From Hysterangium stoloniferum (Eukaryota; Basidiomycota; Agaricomycetes; Hysterangiales; Hysterangiaceae), in the NCBI GenBank assembly GCA_015178975.1, contig WHVD01000020.1:868001-932000 (forward strand): a stretch of DNA of 64,000 nt. The letters are read 5' to 3'. A program made the translations under genes and the position numbers. Shown one piece after another: positions 11,085 through 22,076 of this stretch (position 1 is the stretch's first letter; each line of letters starts with the position of its first letter). The notes under the pieces were generated by a model. That model did no database searches and was not told where the DNA came from. It saw only the letters and a list, made by a program, of their open reading frames with translations.

Positions 11085-11099
11085 ATTCTCGAAACTCGG

Positions 11100-12071
11100 G
11101 CTCAGTTGTGGATTTTTCCGGTGCAGTTTTTTTTTTGGGAGGATGCCTAGTGTCAGAGCTTCCTTCACATCACTTCGAAAAAGTTCTAGCACAGTTTGTG
11201 TATATTTATCAAATCCCATTTGAATAAGCCATAATTATAAACCGTACTCAACTCTAACTTTCTATGTACCTCTAAATTCTGTTCGGCATGGTGGGGTTCT
11301 TTGTGAGGCTGTGAGGTATCAGCATTATCTCATAATGTTCTCTTAATTTTCTTTGAATTATTTAATATTTTCTCAAATGTTTATTGTATTTTTTACTATG
11401 TTTATTGTGAAAAATAGGCCTTATTCCTTTTAACTTTGCATAAATAATAGCATATATGGACTCATATTATGCTATTATTACTTAATTAATTAATTATAAT
11501 TTTTAACTAATTATTTATATTTTATTTACTTAGTTATTACTACCCGGCACATTGCCTTGCTTGTATGTGTGCATTTGGGTGTCACATGACACATTACCTA
11601 ATCCGGCTCATACAGTCACATGAGTGACTTATTAGATAAGCCTCCGGTGTCGGGATGTCACACAAGTCATGGATGTGACTACCCGAGTCATTAATTGATT
11701 CCGCCGACTCATCGTTTGCTTCCGTCCTGGGACTGCGGCCTTGAACCTTCATGTTCAAGCAAGAGGTTAGAACCCTTGTCTCAGAGAGGGGAATCATGTG
11801 ATAAATAAAGGGTAAATAATGAGTAGAATATGAGGTCATTATGATCTAACTAGTGACCTCATAAACTAAATAATTAGCCAATCATTTAGTTATCAAAATG
11901 TATATAAGGAGGGCCAAGTTTCCAATAAAATCACACACATATTTTCCTGCATAGCTCAGAGGCTTATCTAATCATCCTAAGGACAATAATAGCCTTAGTA
12001 TGATACACTCACTGCAAGCACCTACACTTGAATCCTTGTCAGCAACTCTTGAACTTAGCTAATCATCTAAG
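11100..12071. other. AT-rich DNA with an LTR-like promoter
   Basis: No coding region. 11,340-11,540 is extremely AT-rich. TATATAAGG at 11,902-11,910 is followed by AATAAAA near 11,926, an arrangement like an LTR U3-R boundary and similar to the minus-strand one at 42,388-42,420. I could not define both ends, so no element is named. The family B solo LTR at 12,077 is inserted in this DNA. Confidence 0.35.
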
Positions 12072-12076
12072 TTCCC

Positions 12077-12938
12077 TGTTAGGATACACACACAGGCTGG
12101 GTTTCCGGAGAAACCCACAGGATATACGGAGAAACCCACGGGATATCCAGTAGGACTTGGCTTCAGCTTATAGGCTGTGCCCTTGCTAGATCGTGTTGTC
12201 CAATTTCAAACGGATGGACGGGGATCCCGGGGAGTCCGGGTGGGGTTTGTGGGTCGTACGTCGTACGTCGGGGTCGTGGGTCGTAAGTCGGAGGCTGTGG
12301 GTTGTGAGTCGAGTTGGTTGAGAGAGATAGATGCGCCGGAGCCCGTGGGCTCCGACTAGTGCGAGCGATGTGAATCAAGTAAGGTTTTAGAGTGGAAAAT
12401 GTTATTACATAGATTACTGGGGGGAATCTAAGCTAATTTTCTGACTGGATTGTATGTACAACATCTGCCAGTTTATATAGACCATGGAGTGAATGACATA
12501 CCAAATCCAGTAATGGTGAAACGAAACTAACAAAACATGAAATGGGAATAGTAAACACCAAATTGGTGTTAGGAATGGAACGGAACGGAGCGGAGTCCGA
12601 ATCGTGACAAAGCATAACCCATAACGGGAAACGGAGCGGGAGCGGAGTCCTAAATTGTGACAGGTCATTTGACTAAAATGGGAATGGGGCTCGATTAGAG
12701 CAGTGACGGGATTCTAAGCGGGGACCGGTGACTGATGCGTGGGACGAAGATGGACATAGACAGAGTCGGAGTCCGGGGAAGTCCGGTGACTGATATGTGT
12801 CATAATGAGGTTGAACGTAACGAGTATTGACATAACGGAGTCCAGGCGGGAAATCCTATAAACAGACGATTGGTGCTTGTAGCACGTGGGGGTGTACGGG
12901 TTAGTGCTGGAGTCCGGCGGGATTGTCCAGTCATAACA
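12077..12938 (+). mobile_element. Solo LTR, family B copy 1
   Basis: An 862-bp element begins TGTTAGGATAC and ends GTCATAACA (inverted TGTTA/TAACA ends). It is flanked by TTCCC at 12,072-12,076 and 12,939-12,943. It is about 85-90 percent similar by eye to family B copy 2 (28,537-29,459). Near its start are a few units of the GGAGAAACC repeat that is expanded in copy 2. It carries the AGGACTTGGCTTCAGCTTAT motif at 12,152. No internal retroelement sequence is adjacent, so it is a recombined solo LTR. Confidence 0.85.
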
Positions 12939-12943
12939 TTCCC

Positions 12944-13630
12944 CCAGGCTCACAGCTACCCTTTAGGCTTATTAATTAAATAATAAACCTAATAAGTATC
13001 TAAGTATCCTTACTGAAATTCCCTGCCAATACTAGATTATTCAAGGCCCAGCCCTAAGTTTATTGAATTAATCAAGTACAAGCACTCAGATAATCCAATA
13101 CAAATTACTTTCTCTATTAATAAATTATTTAACACCCTGTTAAATAACTATTCATAGTTACAAATAAGCATACAAGAATCCGAAGCTTTATATCAAGTCT
13201 CTGCTAAGTTCTGCACATATATTCAGCTTCTAGCCCCTATTCTCAAGGAATAGTTCTTTTATTGCTAAAAGAGTCATACACAGTTCTATTGAACCTTTCA
13301 ATAATCAAAATAAGCATTGATTTGAGTTGTTTAAGCTTCATAGCGCAGCTCCTTAATCTATCAGTATTTAAATTACTGGACCTTTGCTTGTTTTATTGTT
13401 GAAGCTCTGTGACACTATAGCATATATTGAGCTATCTAAGAGAATCCCCTGAATACATTACAGAGGCTGTGCCAAGTCCTGTGAATCAAGACCCTGGACC
13501 CTTTAGTAAATGTAAGGATCAGCACATCACTGCTTGGGTGTACTGTATAGTTCAGGGTCGCAAAGTGCGACCCTAGATAGTGGTGCGATCGAGAGTGTGA
13601 CCTCTTAGTGAAGTTGTCACTCACTAAGAG
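12944..13630. other. AT-rich intergenic DNA
   Basis: Continues the AT-rich sequence interrupted by the family B LTR. No recognisable gene, RNA or repeat pair was found. Confidence 0.4.
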
Positions 13631-14609
13631 GTACACAAAGAGGGATTTGCAGGTGATGAGTGAGTGTCCAAGGGCCTAGCATTTGGAGCACTGGCAGAGT
13701 TTGGGTTTGTCGACCCATTTCCATGTCCTCACTGGGCTAGGGGCCCACGATTGAGGGCTGGGTGGTGCGGTGGCAGCAGCAACAGTGGTGTATGATGTCA
13801 CAGTGTTCCCAGCTGCCTCAGGTGCCAGCCAAGTTGCAGGAGGTTGGTGCTTGAACCTGCATAGACTTTGGGCAAGGCATGTGAGTTGCATGTGATGGAG
13901 TTCCTGATGTTCACCATGGACTTGGACAGAAAATCCATGATAGGGCATGGGATTTGGTCAGGGCTGTATGACTGGGATGGGGTAGGCTGTGGGGTCTGGG
14001 AAACAGGGTAGCTCTCACCGAGATATCCCAGTGTATCATTGGGGCTTTGGATGTGCGAGGGAAGGTCACAGAATTTGGTGTTACAGGTGAGGGCATCACT
14101 TGTAATCTCGTCAGAGCTGTGGAGAGTACTGTTAAGTGTTTTCACAAACACCTTGATGAGGTTGGAGGCAATCTGCTCTAGGGATAGCAGTCGGTAGAGG
14201 GATTCATCATCCCAGCCAGCACCTGGACCTTGGAAATGAGGCTAGGAACAGGGTCAACTGGGGGGCAGAGGGGGTCACGGATAATGTCTGAGCTATTGGG
14301 CTGGGGTGGTAGCAGCCTGTGTTCTGTTGTTAGAGGGGTCAAGGGGGTCCTGAGGGGCCTTAGGTCCAGGGCATTTGAATGAATTATCCATTGGGGAGGT
14401 GATGGAGCCAGAGTCAGGGTTGAGAGAGAGGCAGCCATGGGAGCAGGTGGTGGGAGAAAGAATAACCCAGCCATGCCATGTGTGACTAGGTATATAGTTT
14501 TTCTCAACAGCTAACTCCTCCAGTTGCCACTGGTGCAAGGTCTCCACATTACTACCTACCTCTTCTGCAGCTTTCAATTCCACTGGCTCTAAATCCCAAC
14601 AACTTAATA
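13630..14609 (-). pseudogene. Zinc-knuckle (CCHC) protein remnant, gag- or ORF1-like
   Basis: Minus-strand frames through this interval encode Ser/Pro-rich, low-complexity protein ending in LCQCSKC-stop-ALGHSLITC, a C-x2-C-x4-H-x4-C zinc knuckle broken by a TAG (about 13,676-13,678) that would be CAG (Gln) in an intact copy. Zinc knuckles of this kind occur in retrotransposon gag and LINE ORF1 proteins. The frame switches at least twice upstream. The related element is not identifiable from this fragment. Confidence 0.45.
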
Positions 14610-15845
14610 ATGTCATTGGAAACACCTGTGGTATCCCATGCTGATAGAACTACATGGGCCAAACAAAACCCAGCTGCTAATGTTCAGGCTTCTCGTGAAC
14701 CTACATACAAGCTTACTGATGCAGAGAAAGCAATGCACAAATTGGCAGCTGAGCTGAAAAAAACAGGTCAAGTGGCCCTAAATGCTGCTGTCAGCACCTA
14801 CTTGCTTGAGCAGACAGAAAATCTCAATGCATTAGCTGCAGCGTACAATGTTAAAGTCAAAAGGATTGAGGATATGGTGAACTCACAGACTCACTACAAA
14901 AAAGCTTGAGCTCCTACACTTCAGAATGCCATTGTGCATTTCTTTGCCAAAAAGGTCAACAGTTGTGAGTTCTTATACAGTATTCATTATTCTATATGTC
15001 CTAAATATCAATGGAATACAGACCTACCAGTTGGATATCGAAAGACCCTTGCAGAGCTGAAGGTGATGGCCCAGGATGATCCTGTTCAAAGTTTTACAAA
15101 GGATGATGAGAAGAACCTTATCATTGAACTCATTGAATACCGAGCTCTCAAGAAAACTAGTGTTCGTGCAACCAACAAGGCAGCATCACGAGATATTCTT
15201 CTTACCTTGGACCGAGTTATTGATGAGGTGAGCTATAATAAATGACTACATATTATTGCATACCTTTTTTTTTAGCTTGACTGTTTGGCAGATCGGACTG
15301 GATTCAGTACATTTATACTTGGTGCTCGCAACAGTGTAAATGATGAAGTCCTGCCCACATTCCATGGATCTGGTGACTCTATGGAATTCTTTCTGAGGTG
15401 CTAGAGAGAGACCCTTGGGAACTCACACAGTTATTTGAGCAGTGGCTTTGCAAGAGGGAGAAAAGTACATACCTGTGATACAATCCAAATCAAATATTAA
15501 CATACAGTACATACTATTTTCAGACATAGTTGAATGTGATACAATTGGGAAGCTTCATATACAGTCAACTGGAATTATTAGAGCTGGCTTGTGTATGGCT
15601 TTACATGTTTCTGATATGGCATATAGTCACTTCTGTTCTACTTCAGGCAACACCATGAACATCAAAAGAATTGAAATGAACTATACCAACTATGAAACTA
15701 CAATTGTTCAAGCTCACGGTGTCAAATTGATTGGCTTTCCACTCAACCAGTTTGTGAATCCATCAGAAGTTACCAATATCACAGATATGTGACAGCTATG
15801 CAATGTTTTAAGGTCAGGTGAGTGAAAATGGATTCGGCTGTCACA
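14610..15845 (+). pseudogene. Uncharacterised fungal multi-exon protein (family U1), decayed
   Basis: Exons on the plus strand: 14,610-14,907 (MSLETPVVSHADRTTW, KLTDAEKAMHKLAAELKK), about 14,910-14,960, 15,032-15,225 (LPVGYRKTLAELK, NLIIELIEYRALKK), about 15,275-15,450 (ADRTGFSTFILGARNS) and about 15,640-15,840 (VKLIGFPLNQFVNPSEVTNI). Introns have GT..AG ends and are about 60-190 nt. I recall this domain order from a multi-copy Agaricomycete family of unknown function that is common near transposons; that link is from memory. In-frame stops after YKKA (14,907) and in the last exon (15,789 onward) indicate decay. Confidence 0.5.
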
Positions 15846-15849
15846 ACCA

Positions 15850-16990
15850 GAGCTTGACATTCATTCCAAGGGCTGCAAAGCACATCACAAGGATGGTGAG
15901 GTTGTTGGGAAACCTAGGAAGAAAAGATGTAATGCTGGGGTTCTGAGGGGAAAATGAAAATGAGCTGGCATGGATACAGACAAGGAAAAGCAGGACACAC
16001 TATCAAAGAAGCAGAGAACAAGTTATTTATTGACTCAGAGCAAGTTGAACGGCCTGCATAGGCAGAAGAAGGGGCCAAAGAGCTGTGAGTTCATTAATTT
16101 AGATTAATCTGATAGCATGGACAATGATGAAGTTGCACTCAGCTCAAATACTATACACTTTTAAAAAATATTTACTCTCATAATTGACACTGTGAGGACA
16201 AAATCTCAAGCTCATCATTGATGACAATGATGAGCAACCATATTTGGCACTAAAGTCATGCTCAGCTCATACAGCTTATTTTATTCTTATATTGAAGGCT
16301 TATGTGTGTAGGTATATTCTGCAAGAATTGTCTATCATTTTTTTTCAGAATTTATATTAAAAATTGAATTGTTAAAGAGAGTGTGTTGAGCTTGTTGTTG
16401 ATGGTGACAATGGACAACCTTACTTGGCAATGATGTGGGGGTGGATGATTGATGCCGAAGTTGCAACTGGATGTTGGGTGGCAACATTGCCGAACATGGC
16501 GCTATAATCCAGCAATGGTTTGGTGATGGTTTTAAAATTTGGAGTCACCTCAAGAATTAATCAGCTTTTATTGGTGGAACAGAAGATTTAGCTGAAACCC
16601 TTCAACTTAGAGGTGTATTAGGCACGTGAATACACCTCTAATTGGAGGTGATTTGTGGGAGTCACAGTGGTTGTTTCAGTGTTGCAGCAGTTACCTTCCT
16701 AATTAGGAAGGTAACTGCCGTGACATGCAAGTTTTTCATGTAAACCTAGAACCCATGTCATTTAGAAGTTACATTTTATTATTTAAGACTTAATAAGTTT
16801 ATTTGAGAATGAATACCACTCAAGGAAGGGCTAAAACTAAGTATGTGCTAATTAAAGTGGTGCACAAGGTATATTTCACCAGGAAAATGTACACCAGATG
16901 TAACAATTCTCATATTTTGATGATATAATGTCAAATATAATTTTATTTTGGTAAATTTCAATACAAAATTGATGAAGTATCTATGGATTT
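15850..16990. other. Non-coding interval with perfect palindromes
   Basis: No protein-coding signal. 16,607-16,641 is a 13-bp inverted repeat around a 9-nt loop (AGGCACGTG). 16,687-16,718 is a perfect 32-bp palindrome (arm GCAGTTACCTTCCTAA). The rest is AT-rich with nothing I can name. Confidence 0.6.
16687..16718. repeat. Perfect 32-bp palindrome
   Basis: GCAGTTACCTTCCTAA is followed immediately by its exact reverse complement with no spacer. It could be a hairpin-forming tip of an eroded DNA transposon or a palindromic protein-binding site; no adjacent gene supports either. Confidence 0.85.
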
Positions 16991-16999
16991 TGAAAAATG

Positions 17000-18125
17000 A
17001 AACATGTCGCAGCACTTGCGTGGCAGTGTGACACCCTGTGTGGCATTTTCCTATAGCCCCATGCAGTTACAGAAATCTGTGATACTGACATTGGGCTGGC
17101 ATGTTGGCTTTGTCAATATCATTGGTATATCTATGTGCCAGAAGACTGAACGATATGAAGCTTGTGTACACCAGAACACTGGTCAGCCTTGGCCCAGGGC
17201 ACTATGAGCGATGGTATCCCGGTGTTTATCCCGGTGTTTATATCAGTCACTCTAACGTCAATCCATCATCACCCGACTCCGTCGTAGACTTATTCATCTC
17301 CAAAGTGGATTCATGGTGTCTCTGTTAAAAGGATAGAATAGAAGGGGGATCGGGGCACATAATAGTGACCCTAGTGGACAAATAGACCACCACTCGGACA
17401 CAGACACAGACTGGTTACCAGAAGTAACCGAACTCAGACAACCGCATACTGGACAGAGTCACAGACATGGATAGGGACTATTATGGATACATGTGGGTAC
17501 TTAGGGTTCTGAACCACATATTCCAACAGTCTCGGCACTGCTTTAATGGATCAACAACTTCGAAGCTTGCACACCATTCATCAAATGGCCAATAAACTAC
17601 TGGACTTTGAGTTTCTGCGACCAATTATGGGCTATATTGACAATGAAGATCTGAGGGACATCACTTTGTGGGATGTGGGCTATCAGGATAAAGATACAGG
17701 CCATTTTGTAGTGTGTGGGAATCTACATGAGTGCTTCTCTGAAACCCTCGGTATAGAACCCTCAGTCAAGGTTCATGTTAGCATCAGCAACCATATGTCT
17801 AGATATTTAAACGAGGGTGAGAGTTTAATAATACGAGGTGGAAAACCAATGAGAAGGTATTTATCGAGCTAGCACACTTGCCCGATCATTGTTCAGTTTT
17901 CTGCCGTGTAGATATAGCTATGATATTGGCAAAGCCAACATCGAAGGTTTCTGCCAGCCCAGTGTCAATATCGGAGATTTCAGCCCGTCGTCTGAAGTGC
18001 AGAAAGCGTGGAGAGCATACGCATCACTTCACATAGCAGAAAATGGGATCAAGGGTGTCCTTCCACACAAGTTGATGATCAGTAAGCACAGAAGTCTTTT
18101 GGAAATGATATTGAACCCTTTGTGA
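17000..18125 (+). pseudogene. Gene A copy 3, C-terminal exons, interrupted by a small solo LTR
   Basis: Plus-strand counterpart of 690-1,465. Conserved parts read SSPDSVVDLF (about 17,265), then after the insertion LRSLHTIHQMANKLLDFEF, FVVCGNLHECFSETLGIEPS and IIRGGKPMRRYL (to about 17,870). A last exon follows with YSYDIGKANIEGFCQP and LHIAENGIKGVLPHKLMIS (17,889-18,125). The GNLHEWFSETLGIEPS region is the most conserved part in all copies. The N-terminal exons are absent upstream. The function of this C-terminal region is not recognised. Confidence 0.55.
17318..17533. mobile_element. Small solo LTR (family E) in gene A copy 3
   Basis: A 206-bp insertion (17,323-17,528) starts TGTTAAAAGG and ends TTCCAACA, flanked by GTCTC at 17,318-17,322 and 17,529-17,533. 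Copy 4 of gene A reads straight through as GGTGTCTCGGCAC near 58,910, giving the empty site. The length suits a very short LTR or a TRIM-type element. Confidence 0.8.
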
Positions 18126-20868
18126 CAACAGTAATGCACTGGGAGACAAGAGTAGCCATGGAAATGCCTCAGAATTTGTTAGTTTCACTTCCCCCTTCAT
18201 CTATGTCAGAGCCCCACAGAGTAATTTAGTTACTCCGGAGATGTGGAACCGCGTACCATATTCTTATTTGAACCTACGTCTCCACGCTATATTTCTGGCT
18301 CCTCAGGGGGACCTGTCCTAGATGTGCAGTTGCTCGCTTCTTATGATGCAGAGCCCAGTTGGATAAATTGTTGGAAACCACTAAGCCAACATTGGCTTAG
18401 TGGTTTCCAACATAAAGTAAACTCCGAGACTCCGAAGACCCCACAAGGTCATGAGTTCAATCCCCACCCATACCAATAGTTTCAAGCCCAAAAATAAGTG
18501 GCAAAAATAACTTATAAGTGGCATTAAGAGGGATAAAAATTACTCAATATATATGTTGGCCCACACAATGTTGGCTACCGGCCTTAAACAAGTCATAGGG
18601 GAGTTACTACTGACCTTCGGGTCGGAGTTTACTTTATGTTGGAAACCACTAAGCCAACGTTGGCTTAGTGGTTTCCAACATAAATGACCCTGTGTGGCTG
18701 GACACGGTATTTGAGCCAGACCCGTGAGCGTCGATGTTATCCTTATTTAATAGTATTAACGTCTTGAATGAGGCGTTTATGGTATTTTCAGCTACCTAGG
18801 TGTACATGGGAGGAGGATTAAACTGGCACACGATTAAACCCATCGAACATTTTTCCTGTCATGTCTAGCTATGTCATTTTGAGATATAAAAGCTCTTTAT
18901 TTATTGGAGCTCTGTACCTCTGCCCATAATTCAATTGTGAACAGAATATAAGAATATGTGAATGTTAATTTTCAAAAATAATGACAAAAAAGTAGTTCTT
19001 TGCCGTAACCCTGTGACATTGCGTTGGCTTGTGCTCATTCTTCCTCCCAGACTTTCTCGCATTCCCAGTCCTCATCTTTCAAAATCATTTCGGAGAGAAG
19101 AGACACCACAATGCTTTGACAAAGAAGTATGGCCTCCTTTGTTTCAATGGAAATGAGATTTCACCAGCCTTCCGCCTGTCTCACCCATGCCTGTTCCTGC
19201 ACCGAAGAGCTCCCCATATCCTGTTTTGACTTTCAGATGGGCAAGATAGCAGACTTAATCCACTCAGGCTGGTTATCGCACCCTCACACTCATTTCCCCT
19301 CTCACACGCCAGTGTCCCTGCCATCGACGATGATCACCTTGTCCATCCTCAACCCCACCGCCTGTATTCCAAGAACCCATCAAACCCACCATGTTCAATT
19401 CCCTCATCAGAAGAGTCCACAAAGAATTTTTGATGAAGAAACAAGAAGATGGTCAAGAGTTCTTCACATATATATTATTAAAGCCCTGCAGTAACAAGCT
19501 AAAAACAGGTCCCGAAGCCAGAGCCTACTGTCATCTTCTGCTTTCAGGTGGAACAAGAGTCACTGTGTATGTAGTGCAAGGGTGTGTGTGCTGGCTTGTG
19601 GATGAGTATGATGTTTTGAGTGTGGGTATCCGACCCCGGCTTTAGAGAGATGTTGTATGCACGGGGGAAGCTGCATGTGTGCATAGGGGACAGGATGGGT
19701 AACCCTGCTGTTGAGTATTCGTGTCCGTGGTGTGAGGCAGGGGTTCCACCGCAGTGGTGAGTCTTTCATAGTATCATCCCAGTACTATAGACTGACACCG
19801 ACCAGGTCATGGATGTGTTTCTAGACATGCACGTGTTGCAACCTTCCTTGACATCTTTGTTGTACATGCGACAAATTTTTTGCACATGAGGTGGGTGCCT
19901 ACAAAACTTGGTCAGTGGTGGCTATTCTCCCTTCAACATGTGTCATGGACAAGGAGGGAGGCCATTCCTTGAAGAGTCGAGTCATCCTGAGGTACCTTCC
20001 TCATACTCGCCCAATGGGTTCGAGCTTGTCTTCTCACAAGGACTTACATCGCTCAGGGATCTGGGAAATCGTGGCGACATGGCATACACCCTCAAATCAA
20101 TATCCACACTTCCAGCCTTCCACATATACTATCCCTCATCCTTTCTCACTCAGGCCTGTACCTGCACCCTGGCCTCTCCCGTACGAAAGCTCCCTCCCTC
20201 CTAATCTTCAAGACTGCCCCTTTCGCAGCCATTCCCTATCGGTCATTGTCAGAAGGCATTATTTGCTACCGGGAAGGTGGTTGGTGTGGTTGATTGGACA
20301 TGCGGAAGTTCCAGGTGTGGTATTGACGATATTAGACCCCGTCGTTCACGCATCTTTTGTTTGACATTACAGGCATTGATGATCCTTCGGTGCAGTCAAA
20401 AGTTGTGATGGCAAGTGACAGTGAGTCTGAAATGCCTGTGGAGTAGATAGCCATGATGGAGGATATGGAATGTATGTTATATGGTGAGTAACTGCACGGA
20501 TGCACTCATACATGCAATACATATATGTTTGCTGTGAACATAATAATGAACATCTTCTGATAAAGCATCACTATGCAACATGCAAGATTCAGATAAGAGA
20601 AGGATCAATGGGATATTATTTTCTAACCTGAAAAGTTTCAAGACCGATGGAGGTATAGTAATCAAACTCTCAAGATTGGTCATAAATGTCTAGAATGATA
20701 TGGGGGTACGATGGTTTCTTTGAGTAGGAGCGGTGCGAAACACATATATGGTTACCCTCAGAGTGCATGCCATTTGGCATGCGGAGCTCTTTCCAAAGAT
20801 TCAATGCAGTGTAATGATTCTATGATGATGTTGAAGAATCACATTGTGGAGGACCGGTAGAATTTGTC
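18126..20868 (+). repeat. Downstream arm of the gene A unit, copy 3
   Basis: Collinear with 59,511-62,545 (about 2.7 versus 3.0 kb) and in part with 1-689 reversed. A frame at 19,391-19,560 (MFNSLIRRVHKEFLMKKQED, then FFTYILLKPCSNKLKTGPEA) is conserved at 61,036-61,190 (MFKSLIGRVHEE) and may be a real exon. The rest is not conserved in frame. No complete gene can be supported. Confidence 0.5.
18364..18685. mobile_element. tRNA-SINE-like foldback element with 59-bp terminal inverted repeats
   Basis: A 312-bp element (18,369-18,680) with TAAAT at both sides (18,364-18,368, 18,681-18,685). Both paralogues, near 413 (reverse) and 59,747-59,751, have the uninterrupted site GATAAATGACCC. Each end is a near-perfect 44-nt hairpin (arms of 21 bp starting TGTTGGAAACC, 2-nt loop) followed by TAAAGTAAACTCCGA or its complement. 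TGGCTTAGTGG (18,393-18,403) matches an RNA polymerase III A box. GAGTTCAATCC (18,453-18,463) resembles a B box about 50 nt on, so the left part looks derived from a tRNA. No coding capacity. Confidence 0.7.
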
Positions 20869-21100
20869 ATGCTGTGTAGATATCCCTATTGTATCAGTGA
20901 AGCCAGCATCAAAGATTTCTGCCAGCCCCATGTCGCAATGGACCCATTCGGCGAGCTCTCATCTGAAGTGTGGAAAGCATGGAGAGCATGCGCGCCGCTT
21001 TACATAGAGAAAAATGGGATCAAGGGTGTCTCTCCACACAAGTTGATGATCAGTAAGCACAGAAGTCTTTTGGATCTGGTTCATAAGGTCAAAGATGTGT
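20869..21100 (+). pseudogene. Gene A last-exon fragment, copy 5
   Basis: Isolated copy of the last exon: YPYCISEASIKDFCQPHV, LYIEKNGIKGVSPHKLMISK and HRSLLDL match 17,889-18,115 and 59,290-59,490. Similarity stops at about 21,085, after the codons for SLLD. No upstream exons are adjacent. Confidence 0.6.
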
Positions 21101-22076
21101 GGCAGGGGTTGATTCCACAGAGAAGTTGGATGGCAGCTCCAGAGAGTCATTAACATGTCTTCTTGCTGCAACAGATGTGCTAAAACAAGTAGCTAAAGAC
21201 AGCTTTATCTTTGCATCCAGATTTTGCTACACAGAGTTAATTTAATTCCTAATTAGTTGTCACCCTCCCGGTGTAAAAATATTAATCTCAAAATCTGGGG
21301 ATCCAAACCAAAAGCTATGCTCATGGCTTAAAGGAATGAAGCCAGCATCACCACGATGCTTGGTACATGATAGACCTTCCATTGGAGGTTTTAACCCCAC
21401 CTGTCGATTTTCACCTTAGGTCGACTGGGACATTATATTCATTATACCTCCATTCCTCCGTAACACTTGACAAGCCTGAATGCTAGAACAGATCACAGGC
21501 GCCTGTTCTCGAACTCGAAGTGAGTCAACAGGTCTAGAAAGAAGTGAAAATTTTGAGTACCAATTTTTCTTCTGCCAGAGGCCCACTGAATACTAAGCAA
21601 GTTGTGATCTATACAGGCACTGCTGAAATTGACGTTCTTGAAGTGTTTATATATGCCTATGATCTGTGGGCAGAGATCAATGGGTTAGATCGCAAGTGGG
21701 TGGTGAAATTTATTATATACTTCCTTGATGGAAAGGCAAGCTCCTTCTATATGAAGCATGTAGCCTTGAGCAAACGGAAGTGGACCTTGAAGGCCATGTA
21801 TGATGGCCCATTCAATTATTTTCAATTATTGCTTTCCTGCTGATTATAAGGTGCATCTTCGAAAGCAACTTACATCCGAGTAAAATGACTTGCCAATTTG
21901 GAAAGAAAGAAAGAGCAGGCAGAGTGACAACTACATATGGCCTCATTCATGTTTAGGGATGAGGAGTGTTACGACCGTGTCGCAACCCTATCGGTCCTGA
22001 GGTTATCGCCACTTACCAACGTTTTCAAGTCACCACTTCGGAAACCATTGGCCCCAAAGCTGACATATGTTTTCGC

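Noticed and set aside
11575-13410. A complete LTR from TGTCACATGACAC to CTCTGTGACA around the family B insertion
   Set aside because: The ends look suitable but the flanking 5-mers do not match, so the boundaries are not supported.
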